Below, piece by piece: positions 49,963-59,061 of a stretch of DNA of 64,000 nucleotides (position 1 is the first letter of the stretch; every line of letters begins with the position of its first letter). The notes beneath the pieces are model-generated. The model searched no databases. It saw only the letters and a program-made list of their open reading frames with translations, and was not told where the DNA came from. Origin of the DNA: Streptomyces inhibens (GTDB lineage Bacteria; Actinomycetota; Actinomycetes; Streptomycetales; Streptomycetaceae). A program made the translations under genes and the position numbers. The DNA lies in contig NZ_QUAC01000486.1 of the NCBI RefSeq assembly GCF_003389455.1, forward strand, positions 1 to 64,000. The letters run 5' to 3'.

Positions 49963-50010
49963 GAAGGGGCGCCCGTCCTGGCCGTCGGCCGTGGACGGGC
50001 GCCCCTTCGT
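49963..50010 (+). terminator. Strong hairpin terminator after the HipA-like/DUF3037 pair
   Basis: CGAAGGGGCGCCCGTCC and GGACGGGCGCCCCTTCG form a perfect 17-bp stem with a 14-base loop, 20 bp after the DUF3037 stop. Confidence 0.88.
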
Positions 50011-50077
50011 GCGATGCGATCGCGCCAGTTCCGGCGCGCACCGCAGGTGAGGTCGGCGACCGCGCGGTGGTGGGGCG

Positions 50078-50106
50078 TTGACAGCGGGTTGCCGGGCTTC
50101 TAGCGT
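50078..50106 (+). promoter_or_regulatory. Housekeeping-type promoter before the SDR gene pair
   Basis: TTGACA and TAGCGT are separated by exactly 17 bp, about 90 bp before the first SDR start. This is a close match to the Streptomyces HrdB consensus. Confidence 0.7.
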
Positions 50107-50196
50107 CAGCCCTGCTCAGGCTACTAAGCGGTTGCTCACCCACGGGATCGGTGCGGCGGACCGCTTGTCGAGGTTTCGAGGGTGAGGAGAACCCGC

Positions 50197-50958
50197 ATGT
50201 CCACCACCGAGCAGCGCGTCGCCATTGTGACGGGCGCGGCCCGCGGTATCGGCGCGGCCACCGCCGTACGCCTGGCCGCCGAGGGCCGCGCCGTCGCCGT
50301 ACTCGACCTCGACGAGGCGGCGTGCAAGGACACCGTCGAGAAGATCACCGCGGCCGGCGGCACGGCCATCGCGGTCGGCTGTGACGTCTCGGACGCGGAG
50401 CAGGTGGAGGCGGCGGTCACCCGGATCGCCTCCGAGCTCGGCGCGCCGACCGTCCTCGTCAACAACGCCGGTGTGCTCCGCGACAACCTGCTGTTCAAGA
50501 TGAGCGAAAGTGACTGGGACACGGTCATGAACGTGCATCTGCGGGGTGCGTTCCTGATGTCCCGCGCCTGCCAGAAGCACATGGTGGACGCCAAGTTCGG
50601 CCGGATCGTCAACCTCTCCTCCAGCTCGGCGCTCGGCAACCGCGGCCAGGTCAACTACTCGGCCGCCAAGGCCGGTCTGCAGGGCTTCACCAAGACCCTC
50701 GCCATCGAGCTCGGCAAGTTCGGCGTCACCGCCAACGCCGTCGCCCCCGGCTTCATCGTCACCGACATGACCGCCGCCACCGCCGAGCGCGTGGGCATGG
50801 GCTTCGAGGAGTTCCAGGCCGCGGCCGCCACCCAGATCCCGGTGCAGCGCGTCGGCCGCCCCGAGGACATCGCCAACGCCATCGCCTTCTTCACCGGCGA
50901 GGCGGCCGGCTTCGTCTCCGGCCAGGTCATGTACGTCGCCGGCGGCCCGCTCAACTGA
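50197..50958 (+). CDS. SDR family 3-oxoacyl-ACP reductase-like protein
   Basis: The 253-residue enzyme is FabG-like: cofactor loop TGAARGIG near residue 12, NNAGVL, Ser in NLSSSSALG, active-site YSAAK, and VAPGFIVTDM. It should reduce a 3-oxoacyl thioester or related ketone with NAD(P)H. GAGGAG precedes the ATG at 50197, which is preferred over one 5 codons upstream. A strong promoter lies at 50078. It is followed after 29 bp by a second SDR gene of a different subgroup, so the two are probably cotranscribed. Confidence 0.92.
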   Translation: MSTTEQRVAIVTGAARGIGAATAVRLAAEGRAVAVLDLDEAACKDTVEKITAAGGTAIAVGCDVSDAEQVEAAVTRIASELGAPTVLVNNAGVLRDNLLFKMSESDWDTVMNVHLRGAFLMSRACQKHMVDAKFGRIVNLSSSSALGNRGQVNYSAAKAGLQGFTKTLAIELGKFGVTANAVAPGFIVTDMTAATAERVGMGFEEFQAAAATQIPVQRVGRPEDIANAIAFFTGEAAGFVSGQVMYVAGGPLN

Positions 50959-50987
50959 CCGCCCCACCGACTCCAGGAGTACCAGAC

Positions 50988-51758
50988 ATGACCGAGCAGG
51001 ACAGCGGGCTCCCCGAGCTCACCGGCAAGGTGGCGCTGGTCACCGGCGCCAGCCGCGGCATCGGCTACGGCATCGCCGAGGCCCTGGTCGCCCGCGGCGA
51101 CCGGGTCGTCATCACCGGCCGCAACGAGGAAGCCCTCAAGGAGGCCGCCGAGAAGCTGGGCGCGGACCGGGTGATCGGCGTCGCCGGCAAGGCGCACGAC
51201 GAGGCCCACCAGGCCGTCGCCGTCGAGCGGGCGATGGAGGCCTTCGGCCGGGTCGACTACCTCGTCAACAACGCCGGTACGAACCCGGTGTTCGGCCCCA
51301 TCGCCGACCTCGACCTGGGCGTCGCGCGCAAGGTGTTCGAGACCAACGTCGTCTCGGCGCTCGGCTTCGCGCAGCGCACCTGGCACGCATGGCAGAAGGA
51401 CAACGGCGGCGCGATCGTCAACATCGCCTCGATCGCCGGCCTCGCACCCTCGCCCTTCATCGGTGCGTACGGGATGAGCAAGGCCGCGATGGTGAACCTG
51501 ACGCTGCAGCTCGCCCACGAGTTCGCCCCGGTGGTACGGGTCAACTCCATCGCGCCCGCGGTGATCAAGACCAAGTTCGCGGCAGCGCTGTACGAGAACC
51601 GCGAGGAGGAGGCGGCGGCCGCCTACCCGATGGCGCGGCTCGGCGTCCCGGAGGACATCGGCGGGGCCGCGGCCTTCCTGCTGTCCGACGCCTCGGGCTG
51701 GATCACCGGCCAGACGCTGGTCGTCGACGGCGGTCTGTTCCTCAACGCCGGGGTCTGA
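50988..51758 (+). CDS. SDR family oxidoreductase
   Basis: The 256-residue protein carries TGASRGIGYGIAEAL, NNAGTNP, IVNIASIAGLAPS and YGMSKAAM, then SIAPAVIKTKFA and a C-terminal TGQTLVVDGGLFL. It is a classical SDR but distinct from the gene before it. The ATG is preceded by AGGAG. It is often found paired with a FabG-like gene in Streptomyces, where fatty acid or ketone metabolism is assumed; the exact substrate cannot be read from sequence. Confidence 0.91.
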   Translation: MTEQDSGLPELTGKVALVTGASRGIGYGIAEALVARGDRVVITGRNEEALKEAAEKLGADRVIGVAGKAHDEAHQAVAVERAMEAFGRVDYLVNNAGTNPVFGPIADLDLGVARKVFETNVVSALGFAQRTWHAWQKDNGGAIVNIASIAGLAPSPFIGAYGMSKAAMVNLTLQLAHEFAPVVRVNSIAPAVIKTKFAAALYENREEEAAAAYPMARLGVPEDIGGAAAFLLSDASGWITGQTLVVDGGLFLNAGV

Positions 51759-51898
51759 ACGCCGGGGTCCGACGGCCGGGCGGGGCCCTGAGGGCCTTGC
51801 CTTGGTGTGCGCTCCAAGAGGCAGAGTCCGTGGTGCCGGTCCCCAGGGGGCCGGCACCACCCGCGTCGGCGGACTGCCAGAAGAGAGGGAGACACGCC

Positions 51899-52864
51899 AT
51901 GCACTACCGCATACTCGGCGGCGGTCAGGGGCCCCGGATCAGCGCCGTGTGCCTGGGGGCGCTGCCGTTCGGCACCACGGTTGACGAACGGACCTCGTTC
52001 GCCATCCTGGACCGCTTCGCCGAGGCCGGCGGCACCTTCCTCGACACCGCGAACACCTACGCCTGCTGGGTGCCCGGCGCCACCGGCGACGAGAGCGAGC
52101 TGCTGCTCGGCCGCTGGCTGCGCAGCCGGGGCGCGGCCGGCCGCACGGTCCTGGCCACCAAGGTCGGCGCCCGGCCCGACCCGGCCCGCGGCCCCGAATG
52201 GCCCGCCAATGCCGAGGGCCTGGGCGCGCCGACCGTACGCGCCGCCCTCCAGGGCAGCCTGCGCCGCCTGGGCACCGACCGGGTGGACCTCTACTACGCA
52301 CATATCGAGGACCGCGGCATCCCCCTGGAGGAGACCGTCGAGGCGCTGGCCGGACTCGTCCAGGACGGCGTGGTGGGCACGCTCGGGGCCGGTAACCACC
52401 GGACCTGGCGGCTCGCCGAGGCCCGGCACACCGCCGCCGGGCGCGGGCTGCCCGGCTTCCGCGCCGTACAGCAGCGGCACACCTATCTGCGGCCGCGCCG
52501 GGGCCTGCCGCCCGACCTCCAGGTGGAGACCGACGAGGAGCTCCTCGACTACGCGGCGGCGCACCCCGATCTGACGCCGGTCGGCTACGGGACACTGATG
52601 GGGGGCGCCTACTCGCGTGCGGACCGGCCGCTGCCGGAGCGCTACGACCATCCCGGCTCGGTGGCGCGGCTGCGGGTGCTGGCGGAGGTCGCGGCGGAGT
52701 GCGGGGCCACCGTGAACCAGGTGGTGCTGGCCTGGCTGATGGGCGGCCCGGTACCGGTCGTGCCTGTGCTCGGCGTGAGCTCGGTGGGGCAGCTGGACGA
52801 GAGTCTGGCGGCGCTGGATCTGCGGCTGGATCCCGTCCAGCGTGCCCGGCTCGACACCGCCTGA
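51899..52864 (+). CDS. Aldo/keto reductase
   Basis: The 321-residue protein shows the AKR barrel: LGALPFGTTVDE, FLDTANTYACW with the catalytic Asp and Tyr, ATKVGARPD with Lys, and RVDLYYAHIEDR with His. A loop VPVLGVSSVGQLDES near the end binds the NADPH phosphate region. AGAGAGGGAG lies before the ATG. It lies 140 bp from the preceding SDR gene and may have its own promoter. Substrates of this group are usually aldehydes or sugars. Confidence 0.92.
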   Translation: MHYRILGGGQGPRISAVCLGALPFGTTVDERTSFAILDRFAEAGGTFLDTANTYACWVPGATGDESELLLGRWLRSRGAAGRTVLATKVGARPDPARGPEWPANAEGLGAPTVRAALQGSLRRLGTDRVDLYYAHIEDRGIPLEETVEALAGLVQDGVVGTLGAGNHRTWRLAEARHTAAGRGLPGFRAVQQRHTYLRPRRGLPPDLQVETDEELLDYAAAHPDLTPVGYGTLMGGAYSRADRPLPERYDHPGSVARLRVLAEVAAECGATVNQVVLAWLMGGPVPVVPVLGVSSVGQLDESLAALDLRLDPVQRARLDTA

Positions 52865-52975
52865 GCGGGGCGGTGGCGCGCTCCGGGCCCGGGAAATCGG
52901 CCCGCGGACGGCGTTGTCAGTGGTCGCCGGTAGGTTTTGTGACGGAGAACGCAACACACACCGGAGGTTGTTGAC

Positions 52976-53656
52976 GTGGTGACCGACATGCTGCCCGAGT
53001 CCTGGCGCGGGGTACTCGGCGACGAGTTGGAGAAGCCCTACTTCAAGGAGCTGACCGACTTCGTCGAGCAGGAGCGGGCCGACGGCCCGGTCTACCCGCC
53101 CCGCGAGCAGGTCTTCGCGGCGCTGGAGGCGACGCCCTACGACCAGGTGAAGGTGCTCATCCTCGGCCAGGACCCGTATCACGGCGCGGGGCAGGGCCAC
53201 GGCCTGTGCTTCTCCGTGCAGCCCGGGGTGAAGACGCCGCCGTCGCTGCGGAACATCTACAAGGAGATGAAGGAGGAGCTGGGCCACCCGGTCCCGGACA
53301 ACGGCTATCTCATGCCCTGGGCCCAGCAGGGTGTTCTGCTGCTGAACGCGGTCCTCACGGTCCGCGAGGCCGAGGCCAATTCGCACAAGGGCAAGGGGTG
53401 GGAGAAGGTGACCGACGCGGTGATCCGCGCGGTGGCCTCCCGGCCCGACCCGGCCGTCTTTGTGCTGTGGGGGAATTACGCCAAGAAGAAGCTGCCGCTG
53501 ATCGACGAGGAGCGGCATGCCGTGGTGCAGGGCGCGCACCCCTCACCGCTGTCGGCGAAGAAGTTCTTCGGCTCCCGGCCCTTCACCCAGATCAACGCGG
53601 CGATCGCCGCTCAGGGCCATGCCCCGATCGACTGGCGCATCCCTGACCTGGGCTGA
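52976..53656 (+). CDS. ung: Uracil-DNA glycosylase
   Basis: Ung removes uracil from DNA as the first step of base-excision repair. The 226-residue protein has the water-activating loop LGQDPYHGAGQ near residue 63, FSVQPGVKTPPSLRNIYKE, NAVLTVREAEANSHKGKGWE and the minor-groove loop GAHPSPLSAKKFFG with its catalytic His. Length and motifs fit family 1. GTG at 52976 or the next GTG serves as start, with GGAGG upstream. It is a housekeeping gene, which confirms this part is chromosome. Confidence 0.97.
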   Translation: MVTDMLPESWRGVLGDELEKPYFKELTDFVEQERADGPVYPPREQVFAALEATPYDQVKVLILGQDPYHGAGQGHGLCFSVQPGVKTPPSLRNIYKEMKEELGHPVPDNGYLMPWAQQGVLLLNAVLTVREAEANSHKGKGWEKVTDAVIRAVASRPDPAVFVLWGNYAKKKLPLIDEERHAVVQGAHPSPLSAKKFFGSRPFTQINAAIAAQGHAPIDWRIPDLG

Positions 53657-53784
53657 GCCGGAGGGTCCGGCCGGCGGATCGGGCCCGGGTCCGCGGCGCG
53701 ATCCGCGGGACGGGCCCGGCCGACCGGCGCGTCGCGCACACCGAGCGAAGGTCCCCTGCGGCGGTTAGCGTCGAGGGAACAGCA

Positions 53785-54360
53785 GTGACGGTGGTGAGCG
53801 AATACGGGGAGTGCGCGGTGGTGGAGAAGCGGCGGAAGGCAACGCCCGAGGACGGTGTGCTGACCCGGATCGGCCAAGCGATCATGTTGCATCGCGCCGG
53901 TGACCGGGAAGAGGCCCGCAACCGTCTCTCGGCGCTGTGGCACGAGATCGGGCCACAGGGAGACGCCTTCCACCGCTGCACCCTCGCCCACTACATGGCC
54001 GACACCCAGGACGACCCCAGGGACGAACTCGACTGGGACCTCAGAGCCCTGGAGGCGGCCGAGGGCTTTGTCACCGAGCGGCCCGAGGGCCCCGGAACCG
54101 CCCCCGCGGAGTCGGCCGTCGCCGACGGCCCCGGCCCCCGCCACCCCCTCGTCGCGCTGCGGGCGTTCTTCCCCTCACTGCATCTCAACATCGCGGCCGA
54201 CTACGCCGCTCTCGACCGTCCGGCCGATGCGCGCGCCCAGCTGCGGCGGGCCCGGGCGTCGGTCAACGCGCTCGCCGACGGCGAGTACCGCCAAGGGCTC
54301 AGGGATGCGATCGACCGTCTGCAGCTGCGGATCGACGGCGCCGCGGGACATGCGTCGTAG
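53785..54360 (+). CDS. Hypothetical protein, probably TPR-like
   Basis: The 191-residue protein is all-helical by composition, with two helix-rich blocks: TRIGQAIMLHRAGDREEARN near residue 27 and PSLHLNIAADYAALDRPADA later. Both resemble tetratricopeptide halves. A Pro/Gly-rich linker separates them. It has no enzyme motif. The GTG start is approximate. It lies alone between ung and a TetR gene. Function unknown. Confidence 0.7.
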   Translation: MTVVSEYGECAVVEKRRKATPEDGVLTRIGQAIMLHRAGDREEARNRLSALWHEIGPQGDAFHRCTLAHYMADTQDDPRDELDWDLRALEAAEGFVTERPEGPGTAPAESAVADGPGPRHPLVALRAFFPSLHLNIAADYAALDRPADARAQLRRARASVNALADGEYRQGLRDAIDRLQLRIDGAAGHAS

Positions 54361-54404
54361 CACGGTCGCGGCACACCTCGGGGACAGGCCGCTGAGCGGC
54401 GGTC

Positions 54405-55049
54405 TCACCGCCGCAGCATCCCGGTGAGGAGCTCCGCGCAGGAGGCGCGCAGCGCGGCGCGGCCGGGGACGGCCGCATGGAACTGTCCCGCGGTGCAGGA
54501 GAAGAGCACGCCGTCGCACCAGGCGACCATGCTGAGCGCATGCCGCTCGGGCTCGGCGGAGCCGGCCGCCGCCAGCATCGCCACCATCGGCTCCCGGAAG
54601 GCCCGGCCGGCCCGGTCGTAGACCGCCCGCAGCTCGGGCCTGCGGGTGGCCTCCAGGGCCAGTTCGTAACGGGCGATGAGCAGCTGCCGGTGCCGGGAGA
54701 GATAGCGGTGCAACGCCAGGGACAGCGCATCGGCGACCGCCCCCACAGCCTCATCGGCCGCGGACCCCGCCCCCTCCGTGAGGGCCGCCGGGGCCGCCGG
54801 CATCTCGCCCGGTGACAGCACCGCCGCCTCCCGCTCGGCCAGCCGGCGTACCGCCGTCTCCAGCAGCGCCGCCCGGGTGCGCGCGAGATTCGACGTGGAG
54901 CCCTGGGGCAACCCGGCCGCCTCGTCGACGGCCCGGTGGGTCAGGCCGCGCATACCGCGCTCGGCGAGCAGCTTCAGCGCCGCATCGGCGATCAGCTCAT
55001 GGCGAGGAGCGGGGGCGGGCGCCGGGGTGCGGCCATTGCGGACGGTCAT
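54405..55049 (-). CDS. TetR-family repressor
   Basis: The 214-residue protein has a TetR helix-turn-helix at residues 17-62 (RHELIADAALKLLAERGMRG then LTHRAVDEAAGLPQGSTSN). The C-terminal ligand domain is typical. It is divergent from a flavin monooxygenase gene; two tandem palindromes in the 116-bp gap should be its operators. The start MTVRNGRT (55049) is preferred, since the longer frame would run into the operators. Inducer unknown, presumably a substrate of the monooxygenase. Confidence 0.91.
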   Translation of the reverse strand: MTVRNGRTPAPAPAPRHELIADAALKLLAERGMRGLTHRAVDEAAGLPQGSTSNLARTRAALLETAVRRLAEREAAVLSPGEMPAAPAALTEGAGSAADEAVGAVADALSLALHRYLSRHRQLLIARYELALEATRRPELRAVYDRAGRAFREPMVAMLAAAGSAEPERHALSMVAWCDGVLFSCTAGQFHAAVPGRAALRASCAELLTGMLRR

Positions 55050-55070
55050 GGCAGGTGAGCCTATCGCGCC

Positions 55071-55117
55071 GACTACAGGTGTAGTCTCAGATCTCCAGGG
55101 CAACTACACCTGTAGTT
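55071..55117. promoter_or_regulatory. Two tandem TetR operators
   Basis: GACTACAGGTGTAGTC (55071-55086) and AACTACACCTGTAGTT (55102-55117) share the arms ACTACA and TGTAGT around 2 bp. Their centres are 31 bp apart, about three helical turns, which allows two dimers on the same face. Confidence 0.85.
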
Positions 55118-55165
55118 GCCCGCGGCCGCGCCTGTGGTCGCATCCTGGGGAAGGTGGGAGGCGTC

Positions 55166-56464
55166 ATGCGGCAGCGCACCGCGATCGTGATCGGCGGCGG
55201 GATCGGCGGACTCACCGCCGCGGTGGCACTGGACCGCCGCGGCTGGTCGGTCACCGTCCTGGAGCGCGCATCCGGGCTGGAGCCGGGCTCCGCATCCGGT
55301 TACCCGGCAAAAGGCGGAGGCGGAGCGCAGCCGAGCGGCGCGGGCATCGGCCTCGCGCCCAACGCCCAGCGCGCCCTGGACACCCTCGACGTGGGCGACG
55401 CCGTACGCGCCATGGCCGCCTGGCAGGCCACCGGCGAGATCCGCCTCCCCGGCGGCCGCCGACTGGCCCGTACGGACAACGCCGCCGCCGTCCGGCGCTT
55501 CGGCGGCCCGGTCGTGGTCGCGCACCGCGCTGAGCTGGTCGCCCTGCTCGCCGCCCGGCTGCCCGAAGGCGCGGTACGCACCCGGGCCGCGGCCTCGCTC
55601 GTCGACGCGGGCGACCCGCGCGCGGCCGGCCGCCCGGCCCGCGTACGGATCGAAGGGGCCGCCGACGGCCGTGAAGAGGAGTTGACCGCCGACCTCGTGG
55701 TCGCCGCCGACGGCATCCACTCCGCCGTCCGCCGCACGCTCTTCCCCGGCCACCCCGAACCCCGCTACGCCGGCTTCACCGCCTGGCGTCTCGTCGTCCC
55801 GGCCCCCGCCCGCCCCTACGTCGCACACGAGACCTGGGGCCCCGGTGGCCTGTGGGGCACCGTGCCGCTGCACGACGGGCGGGTGTACGCCTACGCCACC
55901 GCGGCCGTACCGCCCGGCGGGCGGGCCGCCGACGACGAGCGGTCCGAACTGCTGCGCCGCTTCGGCACCTGGCACCACCCCGTCCCCGCCCTCCTCGCCG
56001 CCGCCGACCCCGCCGCCGTGCTCCGCAACGACGTCCACACCGCGGCCGCCGCGCCGCCCGCCTTCCACCGCGGCCGGGTCGCCCTGCTCGGCGACGCCGT
56101 CCACCCCATGACCCCCAACCTCGGACAGGGCGGCTGCCAGGCCGTCGAGGACGCCGTCGTGCTGGCGGACATCGCCGCGCCGGATGCCCATCTCGCCGCC
56201 GCGCTCACCGCGTACACCCGGCAGCGGCTGCCGCGCACCATGGACGTCGTACGCCGGGCCGAGCGGATCGGCCGGCTCACCACCTGGCGCTCCCGGCCGG
56301 CCTGTGCGCTGCGCGCCGTTCTGATGGCCACCACCGCCTGTCTCGCACCGGATCTCGCGCTACGAGCGCTGGACGGTATCGCCGACTGGCGGCCGCCGGG
56401 CGCCACGTATGCTGCCCGGGCGCGGGGCACCGGGGCCGCGGCGCTACCCAAGGAGCATGAGTGA
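55166..56464 (+). CDS. FAD-dependent monooxygenase
   Basis: The 432-residue enzyme is a class A flavin hydroxylase. The N-terminal GxGxxG is VIGGGIGGLTAAVAL; the DG motif is VVAADGIHSAVRR near residue 190, and the GD motif is VALLGDAVHPMTPNLGQGG near 310. Substrates are usually aromatic. GGGAGG supports the ATG at 55166. It is probably repressed by the divergent TetR protein. The stop overlaps the GTG of the next gene, an oxidoreductase of the Gfo/Idh group. Confidence 0.92.
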   Translation: MRQRTAIVIGGGIGGLTAAVALDRRGWSVTVLERASGLEPGSASGYPAKGGGGAQPSGAGIGLAPNAQRALDTLDVGDAVRAMAAWQATGEIRLPGGRRLARTDNAAAVRRFGGPVVVAHRAELVALLAARLPEGAVRTRAAASLVDAGDPRAAGRPARVRIEGAADGREEELTADLVVAADGIHSAVRRTLFPGHPEPRYAGFTAWRLVVPAPARPYVAHETWGPGGLWGTVPLHDGRVYAYATAAVPPGGRAADDERSELLRRFGTWHHPVPALLAAADPAAVLRNDVHTAAAAPPAFHRGRVALLGDAVHPMTPNLGQGGCQAVEDAVVLADIAAPDAHLAAALTAYTRQRLPRTMDVVRRAERIGRLTTWRSRPACALRAVLMATTACLAPDLALRALDGIADWRPPGATYAARARGTGAAALPKEHE

Positions 56465-57369
56465 AGGTCGGCTGCATCGGACTCGGCGACATCGCCCAGA
56501 AGGCGTACCTCCCCGTACTGGGCGCGCAACCGGGGCTCGAACTGCATCTGCACACCCGCACCCCGGCCACCCTCCAACGGGTCGGCGCCGCCCACCGGCT
56601 GACCGGGGAACAGCTCCACACGGACCTGGGCTCGCTGCTCGCCACGGGCCTGGACGCGGCCTTTGTGCACGCGGCGACCTCGGCCCACCCCGAGATCGTG
56701 ACCCGGCTGATCGAGGCCGGCGTACCGACCTATGTCGACAAGCCGATCTCCTACGAACTCGCCGAGACCCAGCGCATCGTCGCCCTCGCCGAGGACCGGG
56801 GAGTGGGCCTCACCGTCGGTTTCAACCGCCGCTTCGCGCCCGGTTACGCCCAGTGCCGCGAGCACGCCCGGGATCTGATCCTGATGCAGAAGAACCGCGT
56901 CGGGCTGCCCGAGGACCCGCGCACGCTGGTGCTGGACGACTTCATCCATGTCGTCGACACCCTGCGGTTCCTCGTGCCCGGCGAGGTCGACCACATCGAT
57001 GTGCGTGCCCGGATCCGCGACGGGCTGATGGAGCATGTGGTGCTGCAACTGTCCGGCGACGGCTTCACCGCGATCGGCACCATGAACCGCCTCAGCGGCT
57101 CCACCGAGGAGATCCTGGACGTCTCCGGGCAGGACACCAAGCGTCAGGTCGTCAATCTCGCCGAGATCATCGACCACAAGGGGCAGCCGAGCGTCCGGCG
57201 CCGCGGCGACTGGGTGCCGGTCGCCCGCCAGCGCGGCATCGAGCAGATCGTCCTGGCGTTCCTGGACGACGTACGCGCCGGGCGGCAGCCGTCCGCCCAG
57301 GACGCGCTGCGCACCCATGAACTGTGCGAACGCGTGATCATCGACGCGCTCGCGCAGGCCGCCTACTGA
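56461..57369 (+). CDS. Gfo/Idh/MocA-family oxidoreductase
   Basis: The 302-residue protein has the dinucleotide motif GCIGLGDIAQKAYLPVL at its start and TYVDKPISYELAET near residue 95, the family's EKP motif in DKP form. VGFNRRFAPGY and DFIHVVDTLRFL follow. Relatives oxidise sugars, inositols or related alcohols with NAD(P). The GTG overlaps the monooxygenase stop. Its 3' end overlaps the convergent lnt gene by 32 bp, an unusual antisense overlap of coding ends. Confidence 0.9.
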   Translation: MKVGCIGLGDIAQKAYLPVLGAQPGLELHLHTRTPATLQRVGAAHRLTGEQLHTDLGSLLATGLDAAFVHAATSAHPEIVTRLIEAGVPTYVDKPISYELAETQRIVALAEDRGVGLTVGFNRRFAPGYAQCREHARDLILMQKNRVGLPEDPRTLVLDDFIHVVDTLRFLVPGEVDHIDVRARIRDGLMEHVVLQLSGDGFTAIGTMNRLSGSTEEILDVSGQDTKRQVVNLAEIIDHKGQPSVRRRGDWVPVARQRGIEQIVLAFLDDVRAGRQPSAQDALRTHELCERVIIDALAQAAY

Positions 57370-58951
57370 GCGCCCGCAGGCCCGTGTACCCGCCGGCGAG
57401 CACCAGCGCGCCCACCGCCCCGTACAACGCCCAGTCACCGAACCGGGTGTACGGGCTGGTGCCCGTGGCCAACGGCAGGTCGTAGACGGCCGCCGCGCTG
57501 CGGTCGGTGCCGAGCTGCTCGCCGATCCGTTCGCCCCGGGGGCCGTACACCGCGCTGACGCCGGTCAGCGTGGCGTGCACCATCGGCCGCCAGGTCTCCG
57601 CGGCGCGCAGCGCGCCCAGCGAGGCGTGCTGCCAGGGCGCCCAGCTGTCCTGGAACGTCGAGGTCGAGGACTGGGCGACCAGTACCTGCGCACCGTCGCG
57701 CGCCAGATGGCGGCTCATGTCGGGGAAGGCGGTCTCGAAGCACACCAGCGGCCCGATGCGCAGTCCGCCGGCGCCGGCGACCGGCAGCACCACCTGGGCG
57801 GGGCCGCGCCTGCGGTCGGTGGTGGCCGCCTTGCCCACCCGGGTCGCCCAGCCCAGCACGGACCGGAACGGTATGTACTCGCCGAACGGCACCAGTCGCA
57901 TCTTGGAGTAGCGCTCCCCGGTCGGTCCGTCCGGCCCGATCAGTACCGCGCTCTTGTAGATGCCCGGCCGGCCGTTCTGCTTCGCATCGGCGTTGACCAG
58001 CAGCTCGGTGCCCGTCCGGCGGGACAGCGCGGCCAGCCGGGCGGCGAGCGCCGGATGGTCCGCCGGATCCTGGTAGAGGCTGCTCTCGCCCCAGACGACC
58101 AGGCGCACTCCGCGGCCGGCCAGCGACCGGGTGAGCGTTTCGCTGCGCGCGAGCCGCTCGGTCGGGGTGCCGGTGACGCCGGGCTGGACGACCGCGATCC
58201 GCACCGTGCCCGCCGGGCGGGGGACCGGTGCCCAGAACCAGGCCGCGGTGCCCGCCAGCGCGCACACCAGCAGCCCCGCGACGGCGGGCAGCCGGGCCGC
58301 CGGGAGGGCGATCAGCTCGGCCAGCGCGGTGTTCACCGCCACGATCAGCAGGCTCAGCAGCCACACCCCGCCGATCGACGCCAGCCGCAGCGCGGGCGGC
58401 ACCTGCCACTGGCTGGCGCCGAGCAGCCCCCAGGGCCCGCCCAAGTACTCCCAGGAGCGGACCAGTTCGACCATCAGCCAGCCGGCGGGCACCAGTACCA
58501 GCGCGGCGGCATACCGCCCGCCCGTCGCCCGCCAACCCCCTTCGCCGGAAGCTCCCCCTGACTTCGTCCAGGGGGACCCCCATCGCGCCGGCCCTCTCGA
58601 TCCGGGCGGTTGGTCGCCCAGCAGCGCACGCACCAGCACCCCCCAGGGCGCCCACAGCGCACCGAGCAGCAGGGCCAGTACGAGGATGAAGACATGCAGG
58701 CTCGGCAGCAGCCAGTGGTGGACGGCCAGTATGAAACCGGCGCCGCCCAGCCAGCCGTCCAGCGCCGCCCGCCGGTGCGTCGGCGCCGAGCGCACCAGCA
58801 GCAGCCAGGGCACCAGGGCGACATACGCCAGCCACCACCACGACGGCGCGGGGAAGATAAGGACCGGCAGCGCACCGGCGAGCGCCGCGGCCGCGCCGCG
58901 TGACCAGGGGGAGCCGAGCCACCGCGCCCGATGGCCGAGCGGTCTGTCCAT
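57338..58951 (-). CDS. lnt: Apolipoprotein N-acyltransferase
   Basis: Lnt adds the third acyl chain to lipoproteins at the outer face of the membrane. The 537-residue protein has about six N-terminal membrane helices (for example FILVLALLLGALWAPWGVLV) and a carbon-nitrogen hydrolase domain from about 250. The triad is visible: Glu in VVWGESSLY, Lys in SKMRLVPFGEYIPF, Cys in VCFETAFPD. The start at 58951 is taken from GAGGGAG upstream. A low-complexity insert after the fifth helix is longer than in most homologues. Streptomyces often have two lnt copies; which one this is cannot be told. Confidence 0.92.
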   Translation of the reverse strand: MDRPLGHRARWLGSPWSRGAAAALAGALPVLIFPAPSWWWLAYVALVPWLLLVRSAPTHRRAALDGWLGGAGFILAVHHWLLPSLHVFILVLALLLGALWAPWGVLVRALLGDQPPGSRGPARWGSPWTKSGGASGEGGWRATGGRYAAALVLVPAGWLMVELVRSWEYLGGPWGLLGASQWQVPPALRLASIGGVWLLSLLIVAVNTALAELIALPAARLPAVAGLLVCALAGTAAWFWAPVPRPAGTVRIAVVQPGVTGTPTERLARSETLTRSLAGRGVRLVVWGESSLYQDPADHPALAARLAALSRRTGTELLVNADAKQNGRPGIYKSAVLIGPDGPTGERYSKMRLVPFGEYIPFRSVLGWATRVGKAATTDRRRGPAQVVLPVAGAGGLRIGPLVCFETAFPDMSRHLARDGAQVLVAQSSTSTFQDSWAPWQHASLGALRAAETWRPMVHATLTGVSAVYGPRGERIGEQLGTDRSAAAVYDLPLATGTSPYTRFGDWALYGAVGALVLAGGYTGLRALSRRPARARR

Positions 58952-59061
58952 ACGGTCTCCCTCGTGCCGGTTTCCGCCGGTCGGACGGTCAGTGTGCGCG
59001 CGTGGGCCGATCAGGGAAAGGGGGCCTCGGTGGGTAGGCCGATCGGTGGCACGACGGTCGG

